From assembly GCF_025998535.1 (NCBI RefSeq), contig NZ_AP024233.1, positions 2,876,001-2,940,000 on the forward strand: 64,000 bases of DNA. Direction: 5' to 3'. This DNA comes from Desulfolithobacter dissulfuricans. Lineage in GTDB: Bacteria > Desulfobacterota > Desulfobulbia > Desulfobulbales > Desulfobulbaceae. Within the stretch, counting starts at the first letter, position 1, and each line of letters opens with the position of its first letter. The position numbers and the translations under genes are program-made. Positions 18,109 through 26,918 of the stretch are shown here, piece by piece. The notes beneath the pieces are model-generated. The model was not told the DNA's origin. It made no database searches and was given only the letters and a program-made list of their open reading frames with translations.

Positions 18109-18857
18109 TATTTCCTGTATTCGTGGCTGAATCCGGCGTCATAGAGTCTGGACGCTGCGGACGGACCATCTGCCAGGGCCCGGCCCACCAAGATCATGGC
18201 GGTCTTGCGGATCCCGGAGGTTCTGACCGCGTCACCAATATCAGCAAGCGTGCCCCGGACAATGCGCTCGTCAGGCCAGGACGCCTTTTCCACCACCGCC
18301 ACCGGAGTATCTTCCGGATAGCCGCCACCGGTGAGCTCCTCCACCACCTTGTCTATCATGGAGACGGAAAGAAAGATACACATGGAGGCCTGGATCCGGG
18401 CCAGGTTCCGCAGGGATTCCCGCTCAGGCACCGGGGTTCTGCCGGCCTGCCGGGTAAAGATGACGGTCTGGGTCACCTCGGGCACGGTCAGCTCCACCTT
18501 GAGCGCGGCTGCAGAGGCCAGGGCCGAGCTGACCCCGGGGACCACCTCGTACTCGATATCTTCCGCATCAAGACGCCGCATCTGCTCCCGAATGGCACCA
18601 AAGATGGCCGGGTCCCCGGTGTGGAGCCGGACCACTTTTTTACCTTCCCGATGGGCCTTGATCATAATCTCCATGATCTGGTCAAGGTCCATTCCCGCCG
18701 AATCATGAACCGTGGCCCGCACCCCGGCAAGCAGCTCAGGATTGACCAGGCTGCCGGCATAGATGATCACGTCGGCCTCATCCAGGAGCCGCCTGCCCTT
18801 GAGGGTCAGGAGCTCCGGGTCTCCGGCACCGGCACCGACAAAACAGACCGGCGTCAT
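18108..18857 (-). CDS. cbiF: Cobalt-precorrin-4 C11-methyltransferase
   Basis: This SAM-dependent tetrapyrrole methylase of the corrin pathway has the family start VCFVGAGAGDPELLTLKG, then YAGSLVNPELL, HTGDPAIFGAIREQM and VVPGVSSALASAAALKVELT. Together these identify the CbiF/CobM subgroup. ATG 18857 overlaps the stop of the preceding gene as ATGA. The frame is open further upstream, but only as an antiparallel shadow. Length (249 residues) is normal. It is followed directly by cbiG. Confidence 0.95.
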   Translation of the reverse strand: MTPVCFVGAGAGDPELLTLKGRRLLDEADVIIYAGSLVNPELLAGVRATVHDSAGMDLDQIMEIMIKAHREGKKVVRLHTGDPAIFGAIREQMRRLDAEDIEYEVVPGVSSALASAAALKVELTVPEVTQTVIFTRQAGRTPVPERESLRNLARIQASMCIFLSVSMIDKVVEELTGGGYPEDTPVAVVEKASWPDERIVRGTLADIGDAVRTSGIRKTAMILVGRALADGPSAASRLYDAGFSHEYRK

Positions 18858-19666
18858 ACCACTTCCCCGCATACCGCCCGTCTCCCTTCGGCACACTCCT
18901 CGTGTATGGCCAGCCCGCTGCCCACCGGCCTCCGGCGGATCAGCATGGTGGTGAAATAATGCAGCTCCCGACCCAGGGCCTCGCGGACATCGGTGTAGAT
19001 CCTCTGGTCCGCCATGCCGCACCGCTCGATAAGCACGGCATGATCGGTGAGACCCAGTTCATCGAGCAGGGCCACCACCGGAGCCAGCCGCCGGTGCACC
19101 TTCATCAGGACCACGGCATCGACACGGGTGAGAATATCCCGGAGCCGCTCATCATCAAAGACAGCCGGGACAATGGAGACCACGTCGTCACCCAGCCCCA
19201 GCGGGGCACCAACATTGGCCGAACAGGCAGCCATGGCCGTGATCCCGGGAATGATGGTCACCTGGACCTCGGGATGTCGCTGCTGGAGAGTGGCGAGAAG
19301 ATAAAAGGCCGTGGAATAGAGGGCCGGATCACCGAGGGTGGGAAAAGCCACATCCCGACCGCTGACAAGATGACCGAGCACGGCCTCGGCAGCCGCTTCC
19401 CAGCCTGCCTGCAATTCCGGATCAGGTACCTGGCCCAGCCGGACTTTTTTCATGGGAAAATGGAGCTCGACAATGGTCTTGTCCGTGGTGGCCACCTGAG
19501 CCGCGGCGATCTGCAGAGCGCTGCTGCTGCCGTTCTTTCTGCCCTTGGGCGCCAGCCAGACCGGCGCTTCCTGTAAAATACGCACGGCCCGCAGGGTCAT
19601 AAGTTCCGGATCTCCCGGACCCACTCCCACCAGAAACAGCTGGCCTTGTTGTTGTATACTCGTCAT
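18854..19666 (-). CDS. cbiL: Precorrin-2/cobalt-factor II C20-methyltransferase
   Basis: This SAM-dependent methylase acts early in corrin-ring synthesis. Evidence is LFLVGVGPGDPELMTLRAVR at the N-terminus, the CbiL-typical APKGRKNGSSSALQIA, the FPTLGDPALYSTAFYLL motif and IPGITAMAACSANVGAPL. ATG 19666 overlaps the stop of cbiET (ATGA), and its own stop overlaps cbiF, so translation is coupled. The 270-residue length is typical. Confidence 0.95.
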   Translation of the reverse strand: MTSIQQQGQLFLVGVGPGDPELMTLRAVRILQEAPVWLAPKGRKNGSSSALQIAAAQVATTDKTIVELHFPMKKVRLGQVPDPELQAGWEAAAEAVLGHLVSGRDVAFPTLGDPALYSTAFYLLATLQQRHPEVQVTIIPGITAMAACSANVGAPLGLGDDVVSIVPAVFDDERLRDILTRVDAVVLMKVHRRLAPVVALLDELGLTDHAVLIERCGMADQRIYTDVREALGRELHYFTTMLIRRRPVGSGLAIHEECAEGRRAVCGEVV

Positions 19667-20937
19667 TTTGTTCCGCAGATTATGGTTATGGGATTGATGG
19701 TCGTCTGCCGGGGCTGTCGTCTGTCTACGACACACTGTCTGTCTTCGACACACTCCTGTTCTTCCCCGGTCTCCTGCCAGCGGCTCACGCCGATCCGGGT
19801 GACCTGAACCGACAGGCCATGACGCAGCATGTACTTCGGCGCCTGTTCAGCGGTTCTGGCAAGCACTGCATTGACCACCAGTCTGCCACCCGGCTTCAGA
19901 CGCCGGGCACAGATATCGATAATCTCTTTCAGCCGCCCCCGGGATCCGCCGACAAAAATCCGCTCCGGATCCGGCAGCCCGCTCAGTATGGCCGGGGCCA
20001 ATCCGCTGACCAGCCGGACATTCCAGGCCTGATGGCCGCGGATATTGGCCCGGATGTTTTCCTGCTGTTCTCCCTTGGCCTCCACACAAAAAACAGCCAG
20101 GGCCGGACACATACGCGCCGCCTCGATACTGACCGAGCCCGAACCGCCCCCCACGTCCCAAAACACCCCGGAAGGTGGGAGCCGCAGGGTATGCAGGGTC
20201 ACGGCCCGGACCTCGTTCTTGGTGATCAATCCCCGGGAATGAACCAATTCCTCTTCATTCAGGCCCAGGACCGGCCCGAACACCGCTTCGCTTTCGCGAC
20301 TGATCAGCATCATGTTCAGGGGTGCAAAGGTAAGACCGGCTATCCGGGCCAGGTCACCCTCCACCAGACGCTCGTCTTTCAGGCCGAGGTTTTCCCCCAC
20401 CTGGACCCGAATGGTCCGGGCCAGCTCCATGGCTCCGTATTCCTCCAGGGTCTGGAGCAGCAGGGCTGCGATCCTGTCCGGGCTGTTATGCTGGTCCGTG
20501 AAGAGCATGACCTTGCCATGGGCAGTGTGTCGAAGACAGACGAGGACCCGGCCGGCAAGGGTGTCCATCTCCCGGCCATGGAGACTGAGAAAGGCCATGT
20601 CGTCCCAGGGGGTCTTGAACCGGGCGCAGGCCAGCTGCATGGCCGACAGGGCTGGACGGATATGCAGCCGGTCAGGCCCGAAACGACCCAGCAGGGTCCG
20701 ACCGATACCAAAGAACAACGGATCACCCGAGGCCAGAACCGTTACCGGCCCCAGGGCCAGCTCCCCTGCCAGCCGCTCGAGCATGGTTTGCACCGGCGCA
20801 ATGGGGATGATCCGCTCGCAAAGATCCTCCACCAGTGGAACATGCCGACCGGAAGCAACCACAGCGTGACACCTGGCAATGGTTTCCCGGACGCCATCAT
20901 CCAGGACATTGCCACTGACGCCGATCAGTTCAATCAT
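19663..20937 (-). CDS. cbiET: Bifunctional precorrin-6Y C5,15-methyltransferase/decarboxylase CbiET
   Basis: The protein fuses an N-terminal CbiE methylase (VVASGRH, VTVLASGDPLFFGIGRTL, about residues 1-200) to a C-terminal CbiT domain (ALITKNEVRAVTLHTLRLPPS-type region; DVGGGSGSVSIEAAR SAM site; IFVGGSRGRLKEI). It methylates C5 and C15 and decarboxylates the ring-C acetate. The start could also be upstream at 20997, but that extension is made of 18-bp repeats, so MIELIGVSG at 20937 is preferred. An 18-bp repeat interrupts the CbiE-CbiT middle (20525-20542). Two more encode the odd Cys/Asp/Arg-rich tail (19718-19753). Confidence 0.93.
   Translation of the reverse strand: MIELIGVSGNVLDDGVRETIARCHAVVASGRHVPLVEDLCERIIPIAPVQTMLERLAGELALGPVTVLASGDPLFFGIGRTLLGRFGPDRLHIRPALSAMQLACARFKTPWDDMAFLSLHGREMDTLAGRVLVCLRHTAHGKVMLFTDQHNSPDRIAALLLQTLEEYGAMELARTIRVQVGENLGLKDERLVEGDLARIAGLTFAPLNMMLISRESEAVFGPVLGLNEEELVHSRGLITKNEVRAVTLHTLRLPPSGVFWDVGGGSGSVSIEAARMCPALAVFCVEAKGEQQENIRANIRGHQAWNVRLVSGLAPAILSGLPDPERIFVGGSRGRLKEIIDICARRLKPGGRLVVNAVLARTAEQAPKYMLRHGLSVQVTRIGVSRWQETGEEQECVEDRQCVVDRRQPRQTTINPITIICGTK
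19718..19753. repeat. Two tandem 18-bp repeats at the 3' end of cbiET
   Basis: CGTCTGTCTACGACACAC (19718-19735) and TGTCTGTCTTCGACACAC (19736-19753) lie directly head to tail, encoding ECVEDRQCVVDRR on the minus strand. Confidence 0.9.
20525..20542. repeat. 18-bp repeat, inverted orientation, inside cbiET
   Basis: GTGTGTCGAAGACAGACG is an exact reverse complement of the consensus, within the cbiET coding sequence (VCLRHT on the minus strand). Confidence 0.9.
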
Positions 20938-20945
20938 GGACATGT

Positions 20946-20999
20946 CGTCTGTCTTCAACACACTGTCTCCCTTCGGCTCACCGTCTGTCTTTGACACAC
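20946..20999. repeat. Three tandem 18-bp repeats at the cbiD/cbiET junction
   Basis: CGTCTGTCTTCAACACAC (20946-20963), a degenerate unit TGTCTCCCTTCGGCTCAC (20964-20981) and CGTCTGTCTTTGACACAC (20982-20999) are contiguous. They supply the last residues of CbiD (ECVKDRR) and separate it from the likely CbiET start. Confidence 0.9.
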
Positions 21000-22147
21000 T
21001 CCACCACCCCGGCCTCCGAGGTTACCAGGTAGAGTTCCACTTTGAGGCCCGAACGTTTCCGGGCATACCCCGCAGCCTCCTCGCAGACGGCCCGGATCAG
21101 GTCGGTCCGTCCGGCTGAGCTGAGCCGTTCATAGATTTCCCGGGCAGTATTGGCACCGGCAAGTTCTCTGGCCATGGTCCGGTCCAGGCCCAGACGCTCC
21201 AGCAGGTCGGCAGCCTGACGCACCTCCAGGGCCCCGTGCCGGACGTGGGTCTGGGGTATCCTGAGGGCGCATTTGAGGACCTTGGCCCACATGCCGGCCA
21301 GGTGGATCTTTGCAAAACCGTGCCGCCGGGCCGCCTTGAGTCCATAGGCCAGGTAGTCACCCATCATCACCTGGGCCTCCTCGGGCAGGGACGCGCTCCG
21401 TCGGGCCTCGAGATAGCGCTGGACTGCAGCCTCGGAGGTACGACCGGTGGAAAGGAGTACCTCGTCAAGCCCGGCGGCCCGGGCCACCTTCATGGAGGCG
21501 TCGATGGTGTCGGTCCAGGCCCTGGCGGAGATCGGCCGGACAATGCCGGTAGTACCGAGGATGGAGAGACCGCCGACAATACCAAGCCTGGCGTTGAGGG
21601 TCTTTTCCGCCAGCAGTTCTCCGTCCCGGACGCAGATGGTCACCTTGAGGGGCAAGGGCTGCCCGTCTGTCTTCGACACACCGTCTGTCTTTGACACACT
21701 GTTCGCCTCGGCCAGAGCCTCCAACAGGGCCTCGCGGATCATGCGCTGCGGTACCGGGTTGATGGCAGGTTCACCGGGCGCAATCGGCAACCCGGGTTTG
21801 GTCACCGTCCCCACTCCGGGGCCGCCGCGAAGCGTCAACCAGTCCTCGCCGTCCACCTCGCCGGGCTCGACCACGGCTATGATCTCGGCCCCGTTGGTCA
21901 CATCGGGATCATCACCGGCGTCCTTAATCACCGAGGCCGTGGCCTGGTCATCCTGCAGGCAGCAGGAGTGGAGCGTAAAACCATACCGGTCACCGGTGGG
22001 GAAAGGTATCTCCACTGAGTCCGGCCGGCTTCCCCGCAGCAGAAGCAGGGCCGCCCCCTTGGCCGCGGCGGCGGCGCAGGCACCGGTGGTAAAGCCGGAA
22101 CGCAGTCTCTTTGTCTTTTTTGCAGCTGTCAACGTTCTCTTGGTCAC
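20978..22147 (-). CDS. cbiD: Cobalt-precorrin-5B C1-methyltransferase CbiD
   Basis: CbiD methylates C1 in the anaerobic pathway. The protein (389 residues) shows the family start LRSGFTTGACAAAAAKGAA, then VIKDAGDDPDVTNGAEI, GGPGVGTVTKPGLPIAPGEPAINPVP, GIVGGLSILGTTGIVRP and KIHLAGMWAKVLK. Between PVPQRMIREAL and the KVTI strand there is an in-frame 12-residue insert, SVSKTDGVSKTDG, made by two 18-bp repeats (21664-21699). Its last residues also come from such a repeat. ATG 22147 overlaps the cbiC stop. Confidence 0.95.
   Translation of the reverse strand: MTKRTLTAAKKTKRLRSGFTTGACAAAAAKGAALLLLRGSRPDSVEIPFPTGDRYGFTLHSCCLQDDQATASVIKDAGDDPDVTNGAEIIAVVEPGEVDGEDWLTLRGGPGVGTVTKPGLPIAPGEPAINPVPQRMIREALLEALAEANSVSKTDGVSKTDGQPLPLKVTICVRDGELLAEKTLNARLGIVGGLSILGTTGIVRPISARAWTDTIDASMKVARAAGLDEVLLSTGRTSEAAVQRYLEARRSASLPEEAQVMMGDYLAYGLKAARRHGFAKIHLAGMWAKVLKCALRIPQTHVRHGALEVRQAADLLERLGLDRTMARELAGANTAREIYERLSSAGRTDLIRAVCEEAAGYARKRSGLKVELYLVTSEAGVVECVKDRR
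21664..21699. repeat. Two tandem 18-bp repeats inside cbiD
   Basis: CGTCTGTCTTCGACACAC (21664-21681) and CGTCTGTCTTTGACACAC (21682-21699) insert 12 codons in frame (VSKTDG twice). Confidence 0.92.
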
Positions 22148-22800
22148 GCCAGCCGAAGCAGGGCATTGACACTGGCCACCGCCACCGGAGTTCCCCCCTT
22201 TCTACCCAGGGCCGTGATGTGGGGATAGGGCTTATCGGCCAGGATATCCTTGGATTCTACCGCATTGACAAAACCGACCGGCACCCCGATGACCAGGTCC
22301 GGATTGAAAAGCCCGGTCCGGATCATCTCCATGGCCTGAAGCAGGGCCGTGGGCGCGTTGCCGATGGCGACAATTCCGATATTGTCCTGGCTCGCCCGGA
22401 GGAAGGCAGCCTCGGAACGGGTCAGATTCTCGGCCCGGGCCAGGTCAGCGGTTTCCGGCTCGCCGATGCGGCAGATGACCCGGCCGCCGAACCGCTCCAG
22501 CAGCCCCCTGGAAATGCCGGCCGCTGCCATGTTGACATCGACCAGAATATTTTTTCCGGCCCGGATGGCCGTGAGACCGGCAGTGACCGCCCGGGGATGA
22601 AAACGCATGGTATCGGCAAAGGCAAAATCACCAGTGGCATGGATGCAGCGCCGAACCACGGCAAATTCTTCCTGGGTAAGGGTGGTCAGGACCGGATGGT
22701 CCTGGGCGGTAAGTTCCCGTTCGATGATGCGGAAACTTTCGGCCTCGATATCGCGGGGCGCGATTTTCAGTATGTCAATGACAGACGAAATCTTGTGCAC
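22144..22800 (-). CDS. cbiC: Cobalt-precorrin-8 methylmutase CbiC
   Basis: CbiC moves a methyl group from C11 to C12 to give cobyrinate. The 218-residue protein carries ESFRIIERE, VVRRCIHATGDF with the catalytic His, ILVDVNMAAAGI, GNAPTALLQAMEMI and GVPVGFVNAVESKD, all diagnostic. It overlaps cbiD by ATGA and follows cbiA after 18 nt. Confidence 0.96.
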   Translation of the reverse strand: MHKISSVIDILKIAPRDIEAESFRIIERELTAQDHPVLTTLTQEEFAVVRRCIHATGDFAFADTMRFHPRAVTAGLTAIRAGKNILVDVNMAAAGISRGLLERFGGRVICRIGEPETADLARAENLTRSEAAFLRASQDNIGIVAIGNAPTALLQAMEMIRTGLFNPDLVIGVPVGFVNAVESKDILADKPYPHITALGRKGGTPVAVASVNALLRLA

Positions 22801-22818
22801 AACAGTATCCTTGATGTT

Positions 22819-24197
22819 TTATCTTGCCAGATCTCTGCAGGCCTGGATAAAAGACCGGGCCGCCTCCGGGGTCCGGCCCCAGTGCAGGTGCAGGTAGCCG
22901 GCCAGGGTATTATGGATCCGGTAGCCTTCATACCGGCCGTCCTCCAGGCGGTAGACCCGTTCCACATCTTCGGGCATGGGGTCTATGGCCGAGTAATGGA
23001 ACTCGTGCCCGAACAGTTTCTGGCCGGCCGGGCCAAAAAAACCGGGGCGCTCCTGAACCACCTGCCGGTAGCCGAGCCGGCGCAGCCGGGGCTGCATGCG
23101 GGCTGTCACCGGAAAGACCCCGACCATGGGATACTCCCCGCCCTCCTGGTCCGTAGTGTGTTGAAGACAGACGATGGACCGGGTGAGGTACATGAAGCCG
23201 CCACATTCGGCATACACGGGACGCCCGGACCTGGCAAACACTTTTATGGCTGTCCGCATTGTTTTATTGGCGCTGAGTTGCCTGGCAAAGAGCTCCGGAT
23301 AGCCACCGCCAAGATAGAGTCCATGGAGTTCTTCCGGCAGGGTCGCATCATGGATGGGGCTGAACTCCACCAGCTGCCCACCTCCACTGCGGAGCATATC
23401 CAGATTATCCTGGTAATAGAAACAAAAGGCTTCATCCCTGGCAACGCCGATCCGCACCGTTTCACCAGTCGGCACCGACGTACCGGAAGGAGCCTGTGGC
23501 CGGGAAACCTCTCGTCCCGGTGTCAGCCGGCATGCCAGTTCCAGGAGCAGGTCCAGGTCCAGGTGTTCTTCCATGAACCGGGCCAGCTGCTCCAGGGCCA
23601 GCTCGTGTTCCGAGCCCATGTGCAACCCCAGGTGACGGGACGGAATGGTCAGCTCCTGGTTACGGGGCAGAAAACCGATAATCGGCAGATCACAGTACCG
23701 GGCCAGGGCCTCCTCGATCAGCTGGCGGTGCCTGGCGCTGCCCACCCGGTTCAATACCACCCCGGCCAGGTGCACTCCGGAATCCAGGGTGGCGAACCCA
23801 TGCACCACCGCAGCCACGGACTGGGCGGCTGATCGAACATCCACCACCAGGAGAACCGGCAGGCCGAGAAGCCGGGCCAGGTGGGCGGCCGACCCGTCCT
23901 CCCCGTCAAAGAGCCCCATCACGCCTTCTATGACCGAGATCCCCCTGGCGCGGTCCGGTTGGCGGCGAAACAGGTGCGGACAAAGTCCTCTCCGCACATC
24001 CGCAGATCCAGATTCCGGGACACGCGGCCGGTCACCACCTGGTGGAGGGTGGGATCGATGAAGTCCGGGCCGCACTTGAAGGGCTGCACATCCTGGCCCC
24101 GGGCCCGCAGAGCCGCCATGATACCGAGGCTTACCGTGGTCTTGCCGCAGCCGGAATGGGTCCCGGCAATGAGTATAGCTGGCCCGTGGTCCATCAC
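22819..24197 (-). CDS. cbiA: Cobyrinic acid a,c-diamide synthase CbiA (frame broken)
   Basis: CbiA amidates the a and c side chains using ATP and glutamine. The N-terminal part (24197 to about 23945) has the P-loop [10 protein letters not shown] and [10 protein letters not shown]. The rest is in another frame and contains [33 protein letters not shown] and the GATase nucleophile in [11 protein letters not shown]. The frames meet at a C5 tract (23941-23945); a sixth C would restore one reading frame of about 460 residues. The ATG overlaps the btuF-type stop (ATGA). An inverted 18-bp repeat lies at 23156-23173 (IVCLQHTT), next to the GATase site. Confidence 0.9.
23156..23173. repeat. 18-bp repeat, inverted orientation, inside cbiA
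   Basis: GTGTGTTGAAGACAGACG is the reverse complement of the consensus with one change, within the glutaminase half of cbiA. Confidence 0.85.
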
Positions 24198-25099
24198 TGC
24201 ACCGGATAGAGAATCTCAAACACGGTCCTGATCCCGGTAAGCAGCCCCAGGGTGGGCCGGGAGACCAGTTTTTCGTCCACCAGGTAGATCTGGTCGTTGC
24301 GAACCGCCTTGATCACCTGAAAGCCGGGTTCGCTGCGGATCATCTCCACGGTCACCGGGTTCATCCGTCCCTTCTGGGCCAGAAAGACATCGATCTCCGA
24401 AGCCCGGGCCAGGATCCGTTCCTTGCCATAGGCGGCAATATTGGTGTTGCGCACCTGAAGCGCGTCGGCGGCCACATTGATCCCGCCGGCGGATTCAAGA
24501 ACAAAAATGGCCATGGAGCGGGGGGCAAAGGTCTTCATCCGCCTGTGGATGGCCTCGAAGTAGACCTTTTTGCGCTGCCCAGCCGGGATCAAATCCACCT
24601 GGCGCCGGATGGTCGCCAGTTCGCGGCCGAAACGACCGATCATGGCCCGAACCCCATCCTCCTTTCCGGTCAGCCGGCCCAGGGTCTCCCAGTACCAGAA
24701 CAGCCGGTCCATGGAGGCGGGCTGCAGGGAGACCACCGTGACCCCGCTCTGCTCGAGGCGCTTGACAAGCTGGGGATAGGCGCGGCTGATCATGGGCCGG
24801 ATCAGGACCAGGTCTGGTTCCAGGGCCAGCAGCCGTTCGGGATCGTCCCGGAAACTGACCCGGGGTCGATCAAGCTGGCGGTCACTGCGGCCCACGGCGA
24901 CGATCTTCTCCGGTTCAAGGCCCATGTCCAGGAGGTTCCGGGTATGGGCGGGATAGAGGGAGATAATCCGGGAAAAAGGGTGGTCAAAGACAATCACCCG
25001 GTTGTCACTGTCGCGCAGGGTGGCGGCCCGAACCGTCCCGCCTACTGCCAGGAGAAGGAACAGCGCCAGGAAGCAGAGCATCATGCGCCACTGTTTCAT
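24194..25099 (-). CDS. Periplasmic corrinoid/siderophore-type ABC binding protein (BtuF-like)
   Basis: The 301-residue protein starts with a Sec signal peptide (cleavage probably after GTVRA) and belongs to the class III periplasmic binding proteins, with [27 protein letters not shown] and a [11 protein letters not shown] segment. No lipobox is seen. Its place between cobalamin synthesis genes and an ABC permease/ATPase pair under a B12 riboswitch suggests it binds a corrinoid or a precursor, but iron-chelate binding cannot be excluded. The start overlaps the ATPase stop (ATGA). Confidence 0.85.
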   Translation of the reverse strand: MKQWRMMLCFLALFLLLAVGGTVRAATLRDSDNRVIVFDHPFSRIISLYPAHTRNLLDMGLEPEKIVAVGRSDRQLDRPRVSFRDDPERLLALEPDLVLIRPMISRAYPQLVKRLEQSGVTVVSLQPASMDRLFWYWETLGRLTGKEDGVRAMIGRFGRELATIRRQVDLIPAGQRKKVYFEAIHRRMKTFAPRSMAIFVLESAGGINVAADALQVRNTNIAAYGKERILARASEIDVFLAQKGRMNPVTVEMIRSEPGFQVIKAVRNDQIYLVDEKLVSRPTLGLLTGIRTVFEILYPVQ

Positions 25100-25890
25100 A
25101 CCATATCCTCGCTTCTTCTTTTAAAGCTGACCTGGAGCCCGCCGGTGAACCCATCCTGCCGCACCCGGGAGCAGACCCCGTAGACCTCATCGATGATTTC
25201 CGGCACCAGGACCTGATCCACCCGTCCCCGGCGGACCACGCGTCCCTCTTTCAGAAAGACCAACTCGTCACAGAACCAGGCCGCCAGATTCAGGTCGTGC
25301 AGGGCCGCGACCACGGTCAGGCCCCTGTCGCGGATCCGGCACCGTATCACGTCCAGGATGGCCAGCGTATGGTAGATGTCCAGGTTGGAGGTGGCCTCAT
25401 CGAGCAGCAGCACCCGGGGTTCCTGGACCAGGGCCCTGGCCACGGCCACCCGTTGTTTTTCCCCGCCGGATAACCGGGTGACCGGCCGGTCGGCCAGGTG
25501 AGCGATCCCGAGCTCCTCCATGGTCCGTTCCACCAGACGGTGATCGCCGGGATCGAGGCTGGCGAACCGGTGCAGGTGCGGATGGCGGCCCATGGCCACC
25601 ACCTCGCGGACCGTGAACCCGAAGCGGATGACGAATTCCTGCGGTACCAGGGCCAGCCGGCGGGCCAGGTCCCGGACCGGCCACCTCCGCAGCTCCCGGC
25701 CCATGAAGGTCAACTGTCCCTCCCGGGGATGCAGCAGGCCGCAGAAAAGATCGAGCAGGGTGGTCTTGCCGCTGCCGTTGGGACCCAGGATACCGTAGCA
25801 GCATCCGCCCTTGCAGGCCAGGTCGATACCGGCGAGTACCGGCTGGTTACCGTAGGCAAACGAAACCTGCTCCGCCACCAGAACCGTCAT
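25096..25890 (-). CDS. ABC transporter ATP-binding protein (BtuD/FecE-like)
   Basis: The cytoplasmic ATPase of 264 residues has Walker A GPNGSGKTT, the Q-loop region LALVPQEF, the signature LSGGEKQRVAVARAL, Walker B VLLLDEATSNLD and the switch His in ALHDLNLAA. Its subfamily is the iron-chelate/vitamin B12 importers. The start overlaps the permease stop (TAATG) and its stop overlaps the binding-protein start, indicating one complex made from one mRNA. Confidence 0.92.
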   Translation of the reverse strand: MTVLVAEQVSFAYGNQPVLAGIDLACKGGCCYGILGPNGSGKTTLLDLFCGLLHPREGQLTFMGRELRRWPVRDLARRLALVPQEFVIRFGFTVREVVAMGRHPHLHRFASLDPGDHRLVERTMEELGIAHLADRPVTRLSGGEKQRVAVARALVQEPRVLLLDEATSNLDIYHTLAILDVIRCRIRDRGLTVVAALHDLNLAAWFCDELVFLKEGRVVRRGRVDQVLVPEIIDEVYGVCSRVRQDGFTGGLQVSFKRRSEDMV

Positions 25891-26918
25891 TATTCCGCCC
25901 TCAGTTTTCTCTTGAATATCACGCAGAAAAACGGTCCGCCGATCAGGGCGGTGAGGACACCGATGGGCACCTCGGCCGGCAGCACGGCCCGGGTCAGGGT
26001 GTCGGCAAAAAGCAGCAGCAGACCGCCACCGAAAAAGGACAGGGCCAGGAGCCAGCGGTTATCCGGGCCGATCACCGAGCGGAGCAGGTGGGGCACGATC
26101 AGGCCGACGAAACCGATGATCCCGGCCACGGCCACGCAGACCGAAGCCATCAGGGTACAGGTGACAAGGAGGGTGCGCCGCAGGCGGACCGTATCCACGC
26201 CCATGGTCACCGCGGTCCGCTCGCCAATCGCCATAACGTTGAGGTCCCGGCCATGGAGCAGCACCACCAGCAGGCCGATGACGGCCACCGGCACCAGGAC
26301 CAGAATGTCCTGCCAGGAGGCCCCGGACAGGCTCCCCATGAGCCAGAAGATGATCACCCCCACCTGTTCGTCGGCCAGGAATTTGAGAAACCCGATGGCC
26401 GCTGACAGAATCGCCGCGACAATGACCCCGGAGAGGATCAGGCTGGTGGAGGAGAGACGCCGGTCACCCGCAGCGAGCGACAGAACCACCGCCAGGGTGG
26501 CCACCCCCCCGCCAAAGGCGAACAGAGGTACGGATATGAACTGGGGCAGTGAGAGTCCGAAGACCTGGAGGACGATGACCAGGGAGGCGCCAAAAGCGGC
26601 CCCGGAAGAGATGCCAAGTGTGTAGGGATCGGCCAGCGGATTGAGCAGGATGGCCTGGAAGACCCCGCCGCACACGGCCAGCATCCCGCCCACCAGCACC
26701 GACTCGATGATACGCGGCAGCCGGACGTCCAGGACCACGGCGGCAGACACCGGATCCACGGAACTGTCCAGCCCCAGGATCCGGTCGCGGATCAGCTGCA
26801 GAACATCGGCGGCAGGGATCCTCATGTAGCCCATGGTGGCGGCCAGGACCATGCCCGCGACCAGCAGACCGGCCAGGACGACCAGGAGCAGTGGAGAGGA
26901 TCCCCGCCAGGCACGCAT
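25890..26918 (-). CDS. ABC transporter permease (FecCD/BtuC family)
   Basis: The integral membrane permease of 342 residues has around ten hydrophobic helices. FecCD family motifs are LPRIIESVLVGGMLAVCGGVFQAILLNPLADPYTLGISSGAAFGA and the cytoplasmic coupling region GFVGLIVPHLLRSVIGPDNRWLL. It starts directly after the cbiK stop codon. Together with the next two genes it forms a complete importer whose riboswitch control implies a corrinoid substrate (inference). Confidence 0.93.
   Translation of the reverse strand: MRAWRGSSPLLLVVLAGLLVAGMVLAATMGYMRIPAADVLQLIRDRILGLDSSVDPVSAAVVLDVRLPRIIESVLVGGMLAVCGGVFQAILLNPLADPYTLGISSGAAFGASLVIVLQVFGLSLPQFISVPLFAFGGGVATLAVVLSLAAGDRRLSSTSLILSGVIVAAILSAAIGFLKFLADEQVGVIIFWLMGSLSGASWQDILVLVPVAVIGLLVVLLHGRDLNVMAIGERTAVTMGVDTVRLRRTLLVTCTLMASVCVAVAGIIGFVGLIVPHLLRSVIGPDNRWLLALSFFGGGLLLLFADTLTRAVLPAEVPIGVLTALIGGPFFCVIFKRKLRAE

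Noticed and set aside
19819-23832. Long open frames on the plus strand opposite cbiET and cbiA (391 and 573 codons)
   Set aside because: They are antisense shadows of G+C-rich genes with low-complexity His/Gly/Gln content and no ribosome binding site or family motif.
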